64,000 nt of DNA from an uncultured Pseudomonas sp. (lineage in GTDB: Bacteria; Pseudomonadota; Gammaproteobacteria; Pseudomonadales; Pseudomonadaceae), in assembly GCF_946886105.1 (NCBI RefSeq), contig NZ_CAMPHV010000018.1:1-64000 (forward strand), given 5' to 3'. Below are positions 63,202-64,000 of this stretch, one piece after another. The notes under the pieces were generated by a model. It did no database searches. It worked only from the letters and a program-made list of their open reading frames with translations, and was not told the DNA's origin. The position numbers and the translations under genes are program-made. Each line of letters begins with the position of its first letter. Position 1 is the first letter of the stretch.

Positions 63202-63309
63202 TCAGGGGCAGTTGCGTCAAGTCGCGGCCGCAGCGGTCCGATCCTGCGAGTTGCGCGGCACGCGGCTCGCTATGCAACAACTTCCCCTGACCCTTCCATG
63301 CCCGATTAA

Positions 63310-63373
63310 TTGATCTGGATCAGTGTCCGGCGCCTTTGCTCCGGGCTGCTTCGGCGCCCTTGATCCAGATCAA
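63310..63373 (+). promoter_or_regulatory. Two ANR/FNR-type boxes
   Basis: TTGATCTGGATCAG (63310-63323) and TTGATCCAGATCAA (63360-63373); the second is a perfect TTGAT-N4-ATCAA. They lie 63 to 126 bp before the ccoM-like gene and suggest low-oxygen activation by ANR. Confidence 0.78.
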
Positions 63374-63435
63374 TAGCGGCCTTTTCGCTCCTGATACTTT
63401 GAAGCCACGCAGCAGGTTTCACTCAGGAGGCAACC

Positions 63436-63552
63436 ATGTTTATCGATGTCGTAGTTCTCGCCGGTATCGGCACCGTCGGACTGATGGTCGCCTTCATCGC
63501 AGGGGTGGGTTATTTCATCTGGAAGGATTCGCACAAGCGTAAGCAAGGCTGA
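63436..63552 (+). CDS. ccoM: Small membrane subunit CcoM-like (cbb3 cytochrome oxidase)
   Basis: 38 residues; one membrane helix (V-V-V-L-A-G-I-G-T-V-G-L-M-V-A-F-I-A-G-V-G-Y-F-I-W-K-D) and a basic end. It looks like CcoM, the small single-helix subunit found with the cbb3-1 oxidase of P. stutzeri. CAGGAGG precedes the ATG. The ANR-type boxes upstream fit an oxidase used at low oxygen. No other cco gene is in the window. Its own terminator follows. Confidence 0.72.
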   Translation: MFIDVVVLAGIGTVGLMVAFIAGVGYFIWKDSHKRKQG

Positions 63553-63585
63553 TCCTCCCGGAAAGCGGGCACGCAAGGCAATTTG

Positions 63586-63608
63586 GGCGACTTCGGTCGC
63601 CTTTTTTT
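63586..63608 (+). terminator. Intrinsic terminator after the ccoM-like gene
   Basis: GGCGAC (63586-63591) TTCG GTCGCC (63596-63601), then seven T. Confidence 0.88.
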
Positions 63609-63680
63609 ATTTCTGGCGTCGTTCGCCGTCAGCGGGTGGCGCAGGGGGCTCGCGTCAACCAAGTAGGTCGGGCTTCGCCG

Positions 63681-64000
63681 CTATGTCTGCGGCGACTGTG
63701 GTGCGGGCGGGATATAGCCCTCATCGAAATGCACCAGATCGTCGTCGATGCTCCACCAATTCGCCTTGGAGGCGGTATGGAAGTGGGCGACGGGTCTGCT
63801 CGCCAGGGGTTCGTTGATCAGCCCTGCTCTGATGCGCAGCACGCCTGGCAGGCTGTCTTTGTGGCTGTAAACCGGCGAGCCGCATCGCCGGCAGAACAGT
63901 CGCTGTTTGCCCGGCGACGAGGCAAAGGCACTGAGCAGCTCGGCACCGCTGAGCAGATGGAAGTCGGCGAGGTTTACCGGAATATTACTGGCGAAGGGGC
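63681..64000 (-). CDS. GFA-family (glutathione-dependent formaldehyde-activating-like) protein, cut by window edge
   Basis: 106 codons of the C-terminal part are visible; the N-terminus lies to the right. F-C-R-R-C-G-S-P-V-Y-S holds the second Cys pair of the zinc-binding GFA/Mss4-like fold, and L-R-I-R-A-G-L-I-N-E-P follows. The stop TAG is at 63681-63683. GFA proteins are cytosolic and mostly of unknown substrate. Read on the minus strand. Confidence 0.8.
   Translation of the reverse strand, partial: PFASNIPVNLADFHLLSGAELLSAFASSPGKQRLFCRRCGSPVYSHKDSLPGVLRIRAGLINEPLASRPVAHFHTASKANWWSIDDDLVHFDEGYIPPAPQSPQT

Overview
The window is a chromosomal segment of a gamma-proteobacterium of the genus Pseudomonas. 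The genes that say so are recA-recX behind a cinA/pncC gene, erdR-dgkA, the divergent finR-fpr pair, the braCDEFG branched-chain amino acid transporter, rhlG, rapA, trmO, a ccoM-like small gene and Pseudomonas-type REP hairpins. Coding is GC-rich except in one AT-rich island (about 29.5-40.4 kb). The exact species cannot be set from the sequence; presence of a chromosomal integron fits the alcaligenes/mendocina/stutzeri side of the genus (inference).

Layout. 1-2.2 kb: right end of a phage or phage-tail (tailocin) cluster, with a repeat-rich tail-associated protein, endolysin, nested Rz/Rz1 spanins and two small leftward genes under a palindromic operator. It abuts pncC, as expected for the mutS-cinA-recA locus used by tailocins in this genus. 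2.5-4.7 kb: pncC, LexA-controlled recA, recX. 5.3-23 kb: core genes including a LOG-family protein, a beta-CASP nuclease, a divergent phosphoketolase-like protein, tapT, a DMT exporter, erdR, dgkA, finR/fpr, a PAS-GAF-GGDEF protein, trmO, a DUF1326-DUF2182 pair, rhlG and a pseudouridine synthase-like protein. 23.2-28.1 kb: bra operon with an internal terminator after braC.

29.5-41.6 kb: a chromosomal integron. A tyrosine recombinase of the IntI type (rightward, behind a LexA box) is broken by a 140-bp MITE that brings an in-frame stop. On its left an array of about 17 cassettes is read leftwards, separated by 16 attC sites of three sequence types. Cassettes encode small membrane proteins, an LprI-like protein, a KAP P-loop NTPase, an MltR/HEPN-like protein, a frameshifted ankyrin protein and unknown proteins. 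One cassette is present twice as an identical copy. An IS1182-family element sits in the core of the last attC and the final cassette has lost most of its attC.

41.6-47.2 kb: a PhnDCEE-type ABC importer, a beta-hydroxyacid dehydrogenase and a hydroxypyruvate-isomerase-like protein. 47.2-58.6 kb: signalling and envelope genes: a periplasmic-binding-domain GGDEF cyclase, a tubulin/FtsZ-superfamily protein, a spinster-like MFS carrier, a GAF-HD-GYP protein, an M48 lipoprotein protease, and an SH3 protein with a CHASE2 adenylate cyclase. 58.8-64 kb: rapA, a small gene, an AlkB-like dioxygenase, two very small genes (one ccoM-like behind ANR boxes) and a GFA-family gene cut by the window edge.

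Two themes link the regions. SOS control is visible twice (recA and intI LexA boxes). A family of non-autonomous elements with CAGGCCGTTGAAAAAC-type ends and a YTAG/GTAG target occurs five times, three of them at stop codons and one inside intI.
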